From: Paenibacillus tyrphae
GTDB lineage: Bacteria > Bacillota > Bacilli > Paenibacillales > NBRC-103111
Direction of reading: 5' to 3'
NCBI RefSeq assembly: GCF_027925525.1
Contig: NZ_BSDJ01000012.1
Coordinates: 172,799 to 236,798 of the forward strand
Length of the DNA: 64,000 nt
In this document: positions 1 to 8,370 of the stretch, in pieces
How the letters are laid out: each line of letters begins with the position of its first letter
Numbering within the stretch: the first letter of the stretch is position 1
Program-made: the position numbers and the translations under genes
The notes under the pieces: model-generated
Databases searched by the model: none
What the model was told of the DNA's origin: nothing
The model's input: only the letters and a program-made list of their open reading frames with translations

Positions 1-2
1 AC

Positions 3-164
3 GTTGATGCTTCGCCGAACATTGCGGCTCGCTTCGGGGTGATGTCGATGCCGACGGTCATCCTGCTCAAGGATGGCGAACCTGTCGAAAGGCTGGTCGG
101 CTTGAGGCCGAAAGAAACATACCGTAGCTTGATTGCCAAACACTCGGCCGCGGCTTCCCGCTGA
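3..164 (+). CDS. Thioredoxin-like protein, C-terminal fragment
   Basis: The gene enters the window from the left; only the last 53 codons are present, in frame from base 3 to the TGA at 162-164. The peptide contains MSMPTVILLKDGEPVERLVG, the cis-proline strand (MPT), beta hairpin and final helix typical of thioredoxins. The CxxC active site would lie upstream of the window. Thioredoxins reduce protein disulphides in the cytoplasm, but a thioredoxin-like relative cannot be excluded without the N-terminus. The next gene converges on it 137 bases away. Confidence 0.8.
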   Translation, partial: VDASPNIAARFGVMSMPTVILLKDGEPVERLVGLRPKETYRSLIAKHSAAASR

Positions 165-288
165 CCAGCCGGGCACCGGTTATACTCCGCCATCCGTACC
201 TCTTCCTGTTCATCGTACCATATTTTGGCGTATGGTGGAATTCCCTGCATGTCGGATGATTTTGTCGGAAACTTCGCCTAACCCAAAA

Positions 289-315
289 AGGCTGGCGCGC
301 CTTAGCCGCCAGCCT
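289..315 (-). terminator. Rho-independent terminator of the tandem glycosyltransferase gene
   Basis: Arms AGGCTGGCG (289-297) and CGCCAGCCT (307-315) form a perfect 9-bp stem. On the minus strand it is followed by a T run (bases 288-285). The stop codon of the minus-strand gene (302-304) lies inside the hairpin, so the last codons of the gene also encode one terminator arm. Confidence 0.8.
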
Positions 316-2923
316 CCATGCTCCATTCCCCTTGTTCAATCACCAAGGTTCGGACCGGACGACCGAACTCCCGATCGATTCCCCGCTCCACAATAAGCTC
401 ATCCGGCTCGTCATGCTGCGGATCGTCCCAGTCCAGCCATTGCAAGCGGCCGAAGCTGCAGGACCGGTACGCCTTCCCGTCCTTTACCCGGACATAGACC
501 AAATCGCCTCCGGCCAAATAGCTCACGATCGCTTGGCCTGCGTTTTGTTCCGACGGGAACCGGGTCAACCAAATCTCGATTAGCCGGCTGCGCCCGGGCG
601 AGGCGGACAATTCGGCACAGCTGCGCCAATGGGAAGCGATAATGTCAGTCCATTGCCGGGTCCAACGCTTCTTGGTGAACACCTCGGCGACCTCGGTCGC
701 TTTTCGCTTGAATGAAACGAGCTTCGCCGGATCGTCCAGCAAGCTGCCGATCGCTTGCCTCAGGGCATGGGCGTTCGGCTCGATGAGCAGCCCGTTATAC
801 CCGTCGATGACGAGGTCCGTTAAGCCGCCGATCCGGGTGGCAATGACCGCATTCCCGGAAGCCATCGCCTCCAGACAGGACAAGCTCGTGCCCTCGCTGT
901 ATAGCGTCGGGATCAGCGAGATATCCGCCTGCCGGTAAGCCTGCGGCATGTCGTCAAGCTTAAGAGAGTACCGTTTAATGCGGCCGGGCCACCGTTTGAT
1001 TTTGATATCTACATGCCGAAGGTCGTCATCGAGCCCCTGCCCGACGAAATGAAAATCGACATTGGGATATTTAAGCAAAATTTGATCAATAACTTCCAGC
1101 ACCAGGTACAGCCCTCTCGCATGGTACAATCTCCGGGGATACAAGATGACGATGCGGCCGCCCGGCTTGTCGTAATCGGGTCTTGGCGTGAATTCGTCCG
1201 TATCGACATAGTTCGGAATCACTTTGATCGTGTGGCCCAAAGCATAATCGACCGTCTGCAGCCAGTTCGCCGAATTCGTATCTACCGACACCAGCGTTCC
1301 GCACAGCCGGGCCCCTTCAATAAAACGGCGGTTCGTTTCCCAGAAAACCGTCCCGTCCGGATAACTGCAATCCGGATTATCCCAGCTCACGCCATGAATA
1401 ATACCGATGCCCGAACCGCTCGTTTCATAAGGCCACGCGTTAAAAAAGGCGGAATAGACCGTCAGTGCCGAACGCTCGGCCGTTTGCTCCTGAAACAACC
1501 GGCTGTACGTTTTGACGGCGGGGATCGTATATTGCTTCGCGTCCTGTCCGCCTCTGGATAAAGACACGACGTCGATGCCCCGAACCCGGCGCAGCCACGC
1601 ATCATGGCCGTACTGATAGACGGTGAGCGGCACCCCCTGCTGCTCCATCAGCCGATGCAAATCTGTCAAATACCGCTCCGCTCCGCCGTTATAGAACTTC
1701 TCCCCCTCATAATCCAGAAAGGTAACCGTCATCACCGCCGCCTTGCTGGCCGGATCGTAATTGGCATACGCCTTCCAGGCCCCCAGCCGCTCCTCCAGCA
1801 GACGCTCCGCTTGATCCGTCCGCTCCGACCATTGGTGTCCTGCGGCGAAACGCCCCCCTTCCCGGGCCGCTACCGCAGCGAATTCGGGAGCCAGGACCGA
1901 TTCGAGCGCCGCTTCGAATTCGTCGGCGCCTTCCGCCAGACGCAGGATGTCGGTCCGGTACGCCGTCAGCTCCAGCAGCGGCGTTGACACGACCGGAAGG
2001 CCGAGCGCTGCATATTCGAAAAATTTGACGGGAGACACGCTGTTGGTCGTTTCGTTGACGCGGAATGGAATGATGGCCGCACGGAACCATTTTCCATAAT
2101 GTACCAGTTGATGGTACGGCTTCATCCCAAGCAGGCGGACGTTGGGCGCATCGAGTTTATCCCTGGGAATGCCCGGCTTGCCGATAATGATGAACTGCCA
2201 CTCCGGCTTTCTGCGGGCCAGTTCCAGCACCAGCTCGTCGTCGAACCATTCTTCCACCGCTCCGAAATATCCGATGACCGGGGAGCCTGCTGCGACAAAC
2301 GGGGCCATATCTCCGGGAATGAAGCCCCGTGGCACTTCGAAATCTTCGATTCTCGCAGCGTTGGGCAAATAATAGGCGTCGGGCCGTTCCTTCATATAGC
2401 TCTGCAGCAATTTCGCGGAATAGGTCACGATATCCGCTTGGACCGTCGTTTGACGGTGCTTTTCCAGCATGTTCTCATCGTATAACGAAAAAAATTCAAG
2501 ACAGTCGAGCACATCGTACCAAAGCACCTTATGCGGCAATAAGTCCGCCCAAGCCATCTGCATCAGCCAAGTACACAACACAATAACGGATTGGCTGCGC
2601 AGCGCTGGAAGCAAATACGCTTCGCCGCTCACGACGAAAAGGTTCGGCTCGGCTTCGCGAAGCTGAAATGGCTCGCCGGTAGGATCGCAAAAGAAACAAA
2701 GATAACCTCGGCGGGCAAATTCTTTCAGCAGCTGCTGCGGACGCTGGAGCGGCTCCCAGGGAACGGCTTCGGGGTATACGACGATCGCTTTGAATGCTTT
2801 GTTCCCCATCAACTTCATCACTTCCGCTGCATGCGGATCGATCGGACCATGCAGGAAGCTGGCATAATACTGCTGCCTGTAATGATATTCCGAACGAAAG
2901 TGCGGTTTCGTCTCTGCCGTCAC
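302..2923 (-). CDS. Tandem two-domain glycosyltransferase (GT-B fold, GT4-like)
   Basis: A protein of 873 residues with two GT-B modules. Residues about 45-385 form the first, with RPQQLLKEFARRGY near its start and a nucleotide-binding region around SPVKFFEYAALGLPVVSTP. Residues about 395-765 form a GT4-like module with the E-x7-E type segment EGTSLSCLEAMASGNAVIA. A beta-rich tail of about 100 residues follows and matches nothing I recognise. The GTG start has GGGGAGG 9 bases upstream. The first module resembles the separate glycosyltransferase at 5250-6302. Role inferred: consecutive transfer of two sugars onto a surface glycan or glycoprotein; donor and acceptor unknown. Confidence 0.85.
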   Translation of the reverse strand: MTAETKPHFRSEYHYRQQYYASFLHGPIDPHAAEVMKLMGNKAFKAIVVYPEAVPWEPLQRPQQLLKEFARRGYLCFFCDPTGEPFQLREAEPNLFVVSGEAYLLPALRSQSVIVLCTWLMQMAWADLLPHKVLWYDVLDCLEFFSLYDENMLEKHRQTTVQADIVTYSAKLLQSYMKERPDAYYLPNAARIEDFEVPRGFIPGDMAPFVAAGSPVIGYFGAVEEWFDDELVLELARRKPEWQFIIIGKPGIPRDKLDAPNVRLLGMKPYHQLVHYGKWFRAAIIPFRVNETTNSVSPVKFFEYAALGLPVVSTPLLELTAYRTDILRLAEGADEFEAALESVLAPEFAAVAAREGGRFAAGHQWSERTDQAERLLEERLGAWKAYANYDPASKAAVMTVTFLDYEGEKFYNGGAERYLTDLHRLMEQQGVPLTVYQYGHDAWLRRVRGIDVVSLSRGGQDAKQYTIPAVKTYSRLFQEQTAERSALTVYSAFFNAWPYETSGSGIGIIHGVSWDNPDCSYPDGTVFWETNRRFIEGARLCGTLVSVDTNSANWLQTVDYALGHTIKVIPNYVDTDEFTPRPDYDKPGGRIVILYPRRLYHARGLYLVLEVIDQILLKYPNVDFHFVGQGLDDDLRHVDIKIKRWPGRIKRYSLKLDDMPQAYRQADISLIPTLYSEGTSLSCLEAMASGNAVIATRIGGLTDLVIDGYNGLLIEPNAHALRQAIGSLLDDPAKLVSFKRKATEVAEVFTKKRWTRQWTDIIASHWRSCAELSASPGRSRLIEIWLTRFPSEQNAGQAIVSYLAGGDLVYVRVKDGKAYRSCSFGRLQWLDWDDPQHDEPDELIVERGIDREFGRPVRTLVIEQGEWSMEAGG

Positions 2924-3044
2924 CTTCCTCTACCTCCCCTTCGTTGCCGAATCAAACGGCGGTCACCGTCCGTTCCGTTCCCTTCCATAAATTGGGTCAA
3001 TTCATCAATTTGGACCTGACAAGTTCCTATCCGCATTTGACCGA

Positions 3045-3053
3045 CATATGGTA
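3045..3053 (+). promoter_or_regulatory. Sigma-K-like -10 element upstream of the coiled-coil gene
   Basis: CATATGGTA fits the CATANNNTA -10 consensus of mother-cell sigma-K promoters. It lies 26 bases before the start codon at 3080, with a strong AAGGAG site in between. The -35 region does not show the expected AC at the preferred distance, so this is a partial match. Confidence 0.35.
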
Positions 3054-3079
3054 CAACGTATCTATTTCGGAAGGAGTGT

Positions 3080-3625
3080 ATGATGACCGTGTCCTTACGG
3101 CAAATCCTTTTCGTGAAAAGCACCAACGTTCCGGTACGCAAAAAGGCGGCTCCCCGGAAGAAACGCCCGGCCTTATTAGACATGATCAACAGGCTCCGCC
3201 ACCGTTTCCTCAGGCTATTTACCAGCTTGAACCGGCGCCTTCATCGAATCTCGCGCGACGTAAGCCGGCTTACCGGACAGGTGAACGAAGTCTCCGCTCA
3301 AGAGAAGCAGTTGGCCGCGAAGTTAGCGCAAACGACGCAGTCGCTGAACGGCTTAAGCGGGCAAGTCTCCGCGTTTGCAGCCCAGACGGAGACATTCGCC
3401 ACTCAGATCAGCAGCTTGCAAGCGGAAGTAGCGAGCCTCACCGCCCCGAGCCGTGCCGTTCGTACAATGCTGCACGGACGCGTCGGCACGACGGTATCGA
3501 TCGAATCGAACGCAGGCTTCATCTCCGGTATGCTGACTGCGGTAGGCCACGATTTTGTCCAAATCCAAGAGCCTACCAGCGACATTGTCTTAATCCCTCA
3601 TGCCAAAGTAAATTCCGCAACTTGA
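3080..3625 (+). CDS. Coiled-coil protein with C-terminal DUF2642-like domain
   Basis: 181 residues. The first 50 are strongly basic (Arg/Lys-rich), about residues 50-120 are a heptad-patterned coiled coil rich in Gln, Ser and Leu, and residues 125-181 form a small beta domain (LHGRVGTTVSIESNAGFISG) that resembles the downstream 67-residue protein and the DUF2642/YuzF group. AAGGAG lies 5 bases before the first of two consecutive ATG codons. The next gene starts 18 bases downstream. Function unknown. The setting between glycosyltransferases and a sigma-K-like -10 box suggests a spore-surface protein; that is inference. Confidence 0.75.
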   Translation: MMTVSLRQILFVKSTNVPVRKKAAPRKKRPALLDMINRLRHRFLRLFTSLNRRLHRISRDVSRLTGQVNEVSAQEKQLAAKLAQTTQSLNGLSGQVSAFAAQTETFATQISSLQAEVASLTAPSRAVRTMLHGRVGTTVSIESNAGFISGMLTAVGHDFVQIQEPTSDIVLIPHAKVNSAT

Positions 3626-3643
3626 GAAGGGAGGCTGCAGGAC

Positions 3644-3847
3644 ATGAATTTCACGCAGGCGCTGGCCGCCTTCATCGGCAGAAAGATCGAAGCATTTTTG
3701 ACGAATCAATTCGTGCAAGGTACGCTGCTCGGCGTTGGAGACGGCTTTTTTACGGTGCAGGTCCCCAATCCTTCTTACACTTCTCCGACGACTCAAGTAA
3801 CGGTATTTATCCAAAATGTAGAATTCGTGCGCATTCTTGCGGCTTAA
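3644..3847 (+). CDS. DUF2642/YuzF-like small protein
   Basis: 67 residues consisting of one small beta-barrel-like domain with the pattern FIGRKIEAFLTN...GTLLGVGDGFFTVQV...VTVFIQNVEFVRIL, matching the DUF2642 (YuzF) group as I recall it. It is probably co-transcribed with the coiled-coil gene and may bind that protein's homologous C-terminal domain. Its TAA (3845-3847) overlaps the TAA of the converging glycosyltransferase in a shared TTAA, so no terminator can lie between the two genes. Confidence 0.75.
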   Translation: MNFTQALAAFIGRKIEAFLTNQFVQGTLLGVGDGFFTVQVPNPSYTSPTTQVTVFIQNVEFVRILAA

Positions 3848-5148
3848 TCTTGCGACGGGCCTACATCCGGCAGCGTTTCCCTCATCCACTGCAGCCACTT
3901 GGCATAACGCCCCGGGGCACGGTGGGTTATGCTGGACATTCGCAGTCTTCGATGGTACATGACTTCGGGCACTTCCTTCGGCGGACCGAACGGCAGAAGA
4001 CGCGACAGGAGCTGAAGGTCTTCAAACAAACGCCCCTCGAACGGGTCCGTGGTCAGCCAGCCGCCCAGTTGCTTCAGCCTTTGGACGTTGTACATGCGGG
4101 GAGCCAGCGGAAACCCGTCTTTCAGAAGCGAATCGACCGTCATCTCTTTCGGACGCTCGCCGATTCGTCCCATGATCAAGCTTTTGTCCTGGCGTTCGTG
4201 CCACAGCATGTGCCTCCCGTAGAGGAAGGCCGCTTCGCTTCCTTGCGCTGCCCTGCCGGCGAGTAAATGCAAGCAGTCCGGCGTCAGCCAATCGTCGGCG
4301 TCAAGCTCAATGAGCCATCGGCCCCGGGCCATCGATAACGCCCGATTCAAGGCATGGGACTTCCCCATGTTTCGCTCGCAGCGCACGAACCGTATGCGGG
4401 GGTCCGCCGAAAAAGGGCAGCCGCTCAGCGTCTCCTCGGCGCCGTCGGTCGATCCGTCGTCCATGATGAGCAGTTCCCAATGCGGGTACGATTGTACGCA
4501 AACGCTTCGGATCGCCCAAACCAAATATTCCGCATCATTGAATGTACAAAGGACTACCGATACGAACGGAGACTTGCCGGGAATCGCCGCGCTATACCGC
4601 CCTTTCAGGATCGGGGCAACCTCGCGCCATTCGTCTGCCGCTCTCTTGGAAACGGGAACATTCCGCACAGCGGGCAGCCACCCCAAGGACTGCCGCTCCG
4701 GCCAATGCCATGTCTCGCTTAACTGGTATTGCTTTTCCACCAGGGTATACCGTTCGAACGGAAGCAGCTCAGGACCGGCAAATCCCGAAGACAGGCCACT
4801 GTTCCACGCTTTGGTTCGCCAAAGCACAGGCCCTCTGGGCACGCCGGCATCAGGCAGACGACGGCCGTCCGCAGCCGCCGGGAGCAGCAGCAGACCGGCA
4901 TCGCTCTCCTCCAACGAGCGGACCCAAGTCTCGATCTCGCGGCGAAACGCCGGGAGCAGCCGCTCGCCCGCATACAGCACGGCAAACCAAGGCTCGTCAT
5001 CATCATCATCGGCAAGAGTTTCGTTCATGCCGCCCGCAGCATGCGATTCCAGCAGTACGCACCGGCTATCCGGGAAGACGGCCCGGACGGATGCTTGCGT
5101 TTGCTCCGCAGGTCCGCTTTGACGCGAGTCCAGCACGATAAACAGCAT
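3844..5148 (-). CDS. Family 2 glycosyltransferase with N-terminal extension
   Basis: 434 residues from the ATG at 5148, which has AGGAGG 11 bases upstream; an in-frame GTG at 5157 is only 2 bases from that site and is less likely. Residues 1-190 are an extension of unknown function with a short Asp run. From about residue 195 a GT-A domain begins: VSVVLCTFNDAEYLVWAI, MDDGSTDG, then the metal-binding DxD as ELDADDWLTPD. Such enzymes transfer a sugar from a nucleotide sugar. The sigma-K-like promoter upstream and neighbouring glycosyltransferases suggest decoration of the spore surface. Confidence 0.85.
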   Translation of the reverse strand: MLFIVLDSRQSGPAEQTQASVRAVFPDSRCVLLESHAAGGMNETLADDDDDEPWFAVLYAGERLLPAFRREIETWVRSLEESDAGLLLLPAAADGRRLPDAGVPRGPVLWRTKAWNSGLSSGFAGPELLPFERYTLVEKQYQLSETWHWPERQSLGWLPAVRNVPVSKRAADEWREVAPILKGRYSAAIPGKSPFVSVVLCTFNDAEYLVWAIRSVCVQSYPHWELLIMDDGSTDGAEETLSGCPFSADPRIRFVRCERNMGKSHALNRALSMARGRWLIELDADDWLTPDCLHLLAGRAAQGSEAAFLYGRHMLWHERQDKSLIMGRIGERPKEMTVDSLLKDGFPLAPRMYNVQRLKQLGGWLTTDPFEGRLFEDLQLLSRLLPFGPPKEVPEVMYHRRLRMSSITHRAPGRYAKWLQWMRETLPDVGPSQD

Positions 5149-5192
5149 CTCGGGCACGGCCTCCTGTCATCTGCACTTTCGGATTCACTGTT

Positions 5193-5222
5193 TACTATAT
5201 GATAAACACCTAAAATTTGTTA
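5193..5222 (-). promoter_or_regulatory. Sigma-K-like promoter of the family 2 glycosyltransferase
   Basis: Read on the minus strand, AACA is followed after about 16 bases by CATATAGTA, fitting the sigma-K pattern (AC, 16-bp spacer, CATANNNTA). The -10 lies about 45 bases before the start at 5148. The same stretch contains the inverted repeat TGTTTA/TAAACA with 8 bases between the arms, in the intergenic space shared with the divergent gene at 5250. Coordinates may be off by a base or two. Confidence 0.45.
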
Positions 5223-5249
5223 TCGATTTTTCGAAGGAGGGACTGTCCG

Positions 5250-6302
5250 GTGAGCATCATTATTTACCCGCCGACCCTCGATTGGACATGGATGAAGCAG
5301 CGCCCGCAGCAGTTAATGACCCGGCTGGCAAGACTGGGCTACACGGTTTTTTTCTGTAACCGAACGAGATCCGTTCCGCGGGTGGAGCGCATCGAGCCGA
5401 ATCTGTTTGTCGTCCATCATCATGAGCATTGGCTTCAAACGGCTTGGCCCAAAATCCGCAAAACCGCTCCGGTTCTCGTCTGGTGCTCGCTGCCCTTCGC
5501 CTACTTGTCCGTTGCCGCTGCCTACTCCCCCGATCAGATCGTTTACGACTGTTCGGACGAGCTCGGCGAATGGTTTCGGGCCGAAAAACAGTTGGCCGTC
5601 CGGGCGGACGCCATCGTATGCTCGTCGCAGCGGCTGTACGATCGAATCCGAAGATACTATCCGGAGCAACGGGCCGCCTTGATCCGCAATGGCTATGATC
5701 CAAGCATGAAGCTTCACTTTCCGGACGAAGAAGCCGCTGCAAGCCGCGTGTCATCGAAGCGAAAACAGATCGGCTATGTCGGAGCGTGGGCGCCTTGGAT
5801 TGACGAAGGGCTGATCGGTCAATGCTCGCAGCTGTCCGGAGCCGAAGTGACGGTAATCGGGCCCCCGTTCGACAGGAGGCACCGGCTCGACGCTTACGGC
5901 GGCAATGTACGGTTCTTGGGGCTCAAGCGGCATGAGGAGCTGCGGGACTATATTCAAAGCTTCAGCGTCTGCGTCATTCCTTTCCGCATAACGCCCGTCA
6001 CGGTGTCAGCCAACCCGGTCAAAGCGTACGAGTACCTGGCCGCCGGCAAACCCGTAATATCCACCACGCTTCCCGAATGTCAGAGAATGGCTCCGCATGT
6101 GGATATTGCCGAATCCCGCGGGGATTTTATTCGGAAGGTTGCGGAACGCCTTGACGAACCGGGCGACGGGGCGGCCCGTATCTCCTATGCCCTGGAGCAT
6201 ACTTGGGAGCGCCGCGCCCGGGAGATCGACGCCTTCCTTCGCTCGTTGCCGGAACGAAAAGAGAGAACCCGATCCTGTGGAAGCGATCGAATTCTCTTCT
6301 GA
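5250..6302 (+). CDS. Glycosyltransferase (GT-B fold)
   Basis: 350 residues from the GTG at 5250, which has AAGGAGG 9 bases upstream; an earlier in-frame TTG at 5217 has no ribosome site. The N-terminus carries KQRPQQLMTRLARLGYTVFF, very like the first module of the tandem glycosyltransferase at 302-2923. The C-terminal half has SANPVKAYEYLAAGKPVIST, the nucleotide-sugar-binding segment of GT4-like enzymes. It is transcribed divergently from the family 2 glycosyltransferase. Substrates unknown; a cell- or spore-surface glycan is inferred from context. Confidence 0.85.
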   Translation: MSIIIYPPTLDWTWMKQRPQQLMTRLARLGYTVFFCNRTRSVPRVERIEPNLFVVHHHEHWLQTAWPKIRKTAPVLVWCSLPFAYLSVAAAYSPDQIVYDCSDELGEWFRAEKQLAVRADAIVCSSQRLYDRIRRYYPEQRAALIRNGYDPSMKLHFPDEEAAASRVSSKRKQIGYVGAWAPWIDEGLIGQCSQLSGAEVTVIGPPFDRRHRLDAYGGNVRFLGLKRHEELRDYIQSFSVCVIPFRITPVTVSANPVKAYEYLAAGKPVISTTLPECQRMAPHVDIAESRGDFIRKVAERLDEPGDGAARISYALEHTWERRAREIDAFLRSLPERKERTRSCGSDRILF

Positions 6303-6336
6303 ATGATACCGCTGCATCGTTTAGCAAAGGAAGTGC

Positions 6337-6531
6337 TTATCGTCTGCCTTCCTCCGCTTGATGCCGTTCCTCCGTTCCGATCTCCTCCACCAGCTCCCGG
6401 CTCCCCCGGCGAAACTCGCTCAGCGTAGTCCCGACCGCCCGCCCGAGCTGTGGCAGCTTGGACGGGCCGAACAAAATGAGCGCCACCAAAACAATGAGCA
6501 AAAATCCCGATAATCCGATACCGGAAAGCAT
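6337..6531 (-). CDS. tatA: Twin-arginine translocase subunit TatA
   Basis: 64 residues with the TatA/E layout: a short N-terminus, one membrane helix (about residues 5-20), the FGPSKLPQLGR hinge and amphipathic helix, then a charged tail. An AAAGGGGG ribosome site lies just upstream. TatA forms the pore through which folded proteins with twin-arginine signals cross the membrane; it needs TatC, which is not in this window. The gene follows the Gfo/Idh gene by 32 bases on the same strand and is probably the last gene of that operon. The beta-helix protein at 10289-12712 carries a twin-arginine signal and may be its client. Confidence 0.9.
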   Translation of the reverse strand: MLSGIGLSGFLLIVLVALILFGPSKLPQLGRAVGTTLSEFRRGSRELVEEIGTEERHQAEEGRR

Positions 6532-6563
6532 TCGCTTTTCCCCCTTTCAAGTCACTGCATCTT

Positions 6564-7589
6564 TTACGCGATCCGCACCGGCGAGCCTTCCTGATCGGCG
6601 GACCGCTTCTCCGCTTCCGCAATTCGCAGCGAGACAAGCGTATCCTCCGGAGCCGAGCGATCCAACGGGCGGTCGTGCATCACCGCTTCCGCGAAATATT
6701 TGATCTCGCGGTAGTACCCGCTGTCCTGGGACAGCTCCGGCACGAAGCCCTTGCCGTCCTTGGGGTTATCCTTGAGCACCCGCTTGTCGTATACCAGATT
6801 GCCGCCCTCGAAGTTAACTCGAAACGCCATTTCGAAGCCGAAATCGCCTTGCAGCGACCGGTCGATTTGCGAATTGACCACTTTGCCATCGGGATACGTA
6901 TAGTTCGTGGAAATGATATCGTATGCGCTTCCCGGCAAAACGCTGCGGGCAATCGTCGCTACGGAGCCGGGGATGCCGAACAGCCAGTTCACCATATCGA
7001 TGTCGTGAATATGAAGGTCGAGCATGCCGCCCCCGCTTGTATTCTCAAGCACCATCCAGTCGTTGTACGTCCATACCGGCGGATTGCCTCCGCGGAAAAA
7101 GTAAGCCGACAGCACGTTACCGTATCGCCCGCTGGCAACTGTCTCCTTCAAATATTCGTATTCCGGCCAAAAGCGCAGCACCTGCGCAATCATCAGCTTC
7201 TTGCCATATTCCCGGGCGGCTTCGATCATCGCCTCGCCTTCGCCCGTCGTGAGAGCCATCGGCTTCTCGCATAGGACATGGACGCCTTGGCGCAGCGCCT
7301 TGAGCGCCACTTCGGCATGCAGATACGTCGGCAGCGAGATGTCAACCATATCCAGCCGTTCCTCCTCCAGCATCCGGTCGACCTCGTTATACAGCCGGTA
7401 TGAACTAAAATCAAATTGCGCCGACGGGTTGTGAATGTTGCCCTCGGTAAAGATACCCTGGAATTTCTTCGCGTCGACATCGCATATCGAAGTCAGCCGG
7501 AGCGGGAAGCCTTCGCGCTCCAGCCGGAGATATTGGGTCATGTGAGTCCGGCCCATAAAGCCAATTCCGATTAACCCTACGTTCAGCAT
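6564..7589 (-). CDS. Gfo/Idh/MocA-family oxidoreductase
   Basis: 341 residues from the ATG at 7589, preceded by GGAGGAG. The N-terminal Rossmann domain has GLIGIGFMG and the family signature EKPMALTTGEGEAM (the Lys is the usual catalytic residue). The C-terminal alpha/beta domain has DLHIHDIDMVNWLFG. Family members oxidise or reduce sugars, inositols and related polyols with NAD(P). It sits in an operon with a PIG-L deacetylase, a NagB-like protein and a TIM-barrel isomerase, so it probably acts on an amino sugar or inositol derivative. Exact substrate unknown. Confidence 0.85.
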   Translation of the reverse strand: MLNVGLIGIGFMGRTHMTQYLRLEREGFPLRLTSICDVDAKKFQGIFTEGNIHNPSAQFDFSSYRLYNEVDRMLEEERLDMVDISLPTYLHAEVALKALRQGVHVLCEKPMALTTGEGEAMIEAAREYGKKLMIAQVLRFWPEYEYLKETVASGRYGNVLSAYFFRGGNPPVWTYNDWMVLENTSGGGMLDLHIHDIDMVNWLFGIPGSVATIARSVLPGSAYDIISTNYTYPDGKVVNSQIDRSLQGDFGFEMAFRVNFEGGNLVYDKRVLKDNPKDGKGFVPELSQDSGYYREIKYFAEAVMHDRPLDRSAPEDTLVSLRIAEAEKRSADQEGSPVRIA

Positions 7590-7652
7590 CCGGTTTCTCT
7601 CTCCTCCACCGTGAAATAATGGCATGTCCGTGCCGCCGGCGACATCCTCCCG

Positions 7653-8357
7653 TCAGACCGGGAAGCGGACGGCGTTCGGGCGGGTCCAGACCAAATGCTG
7701 GACGAACCCCTCGGCGTAGGCGCAGCCTGCTTGAATTCCTCTCGTCTTTCCCAGAGCATCCACAAAATCGACGATATCGACCCCATCGTGCTCTTTAAGC
7801 CAGACAAGCTGGCTTTGGTGCTTCTTGAGCATTTCCAGCTTCGTGGCAAAATGGTCGCTCACATCAACGTAAAACGTCGGCTCGAACCCGAGACCGGACA
7901 AATTGTCCATATAATACAGTCCTGGCACCTTGGCCGCCGCCGGGCGATCCGTGACGAAATGCGGCAGCGTAGCAAAAAATGTCGCATAAAACACCAAGTG
8001 GCTGACGGCGATATGATCCGGCATGTAATCGTTCGGGGCGTGCGTGATAACGAGATCCGGGCGCACCTCGCGAATCAGATCGATGAACTTCATCCGGTTC
8101 TCCTGGTTGTCGGCGATCACTTCGCCGTCGCCGAAGCCGAGCGTGAGCACCCTACTGCCGATGACACCTCCCGCTTCCTCCGCTTCTTTGCGGCGGATGT
8201 CCGTCAGTTCGGACGGCGAAATGTGGTAATGCCCTTTATCCCCTTTGCAGACGTGACACAGCACGACCTCGTGCCCTGCCTGCTTCAGCTTGGCAAGCGT
8301 ACCCGCGCACGAGATTTCGATGTCGTCGGGGTGCGCGCCGATAGCAAGTACGATCAT
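7653..8357 (-). CDS. PIG-L/LmbE-family N-deacetylase
   Basis: 234 residues with the zinc motif GAHPDDIE at residues 7-14 and the second metal site MPDHIAVSHLV. The family hydrolyses N-acetyl groups from N-acetylglucosaminyl compounds, as in glycolipid, mycothiol, bacillithiol and chitobiose deacetylation. It starts 13 bases after the NagB-like gene and lies 63 bases before the Gfo/Idh gene. With these neighbours, removal of an acetyl group from an imported N-acetyl sugar is the likely role. A bacillithiol BshB-type role is possible in principle but would not fit this operon. Confidence 0.85.
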   Translation of the reverse strand: MIVLAIGAHPDDIEISCAGTLAKLKQAGHEVVLCHVCKGDKGHYHISPSELTDIRRKEAEEAGGVIGSRVLTLGFGDGEVIADNQENRMKFIDLIREVRPDLVITHAPNDYMPDHIAVSHLVFYATFFATLPHFVTDRPAAAKVPGLYYMDNLSGLGFEPTFYVDVSDHFATKLEMLKKHQSQLVWLKEHDGVDIVDFVDALGKTRGIQAGCAYAEGFVQHLVWTRPNAVRFPV

Positions 8358-8370
8358 GAAGCGCTCCTCC

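Noticed and set aside
2794..4266. Long open frame on the plus strand across the glycosyltransferase promoter region and the family 2 glycosyltransferase
   Set aside because: It is antisense or out of frame to well-supported genes, has low-complexity Arg/Pro/Ser composition and no recognisable domain; such frames are common in GC-rich DNA.
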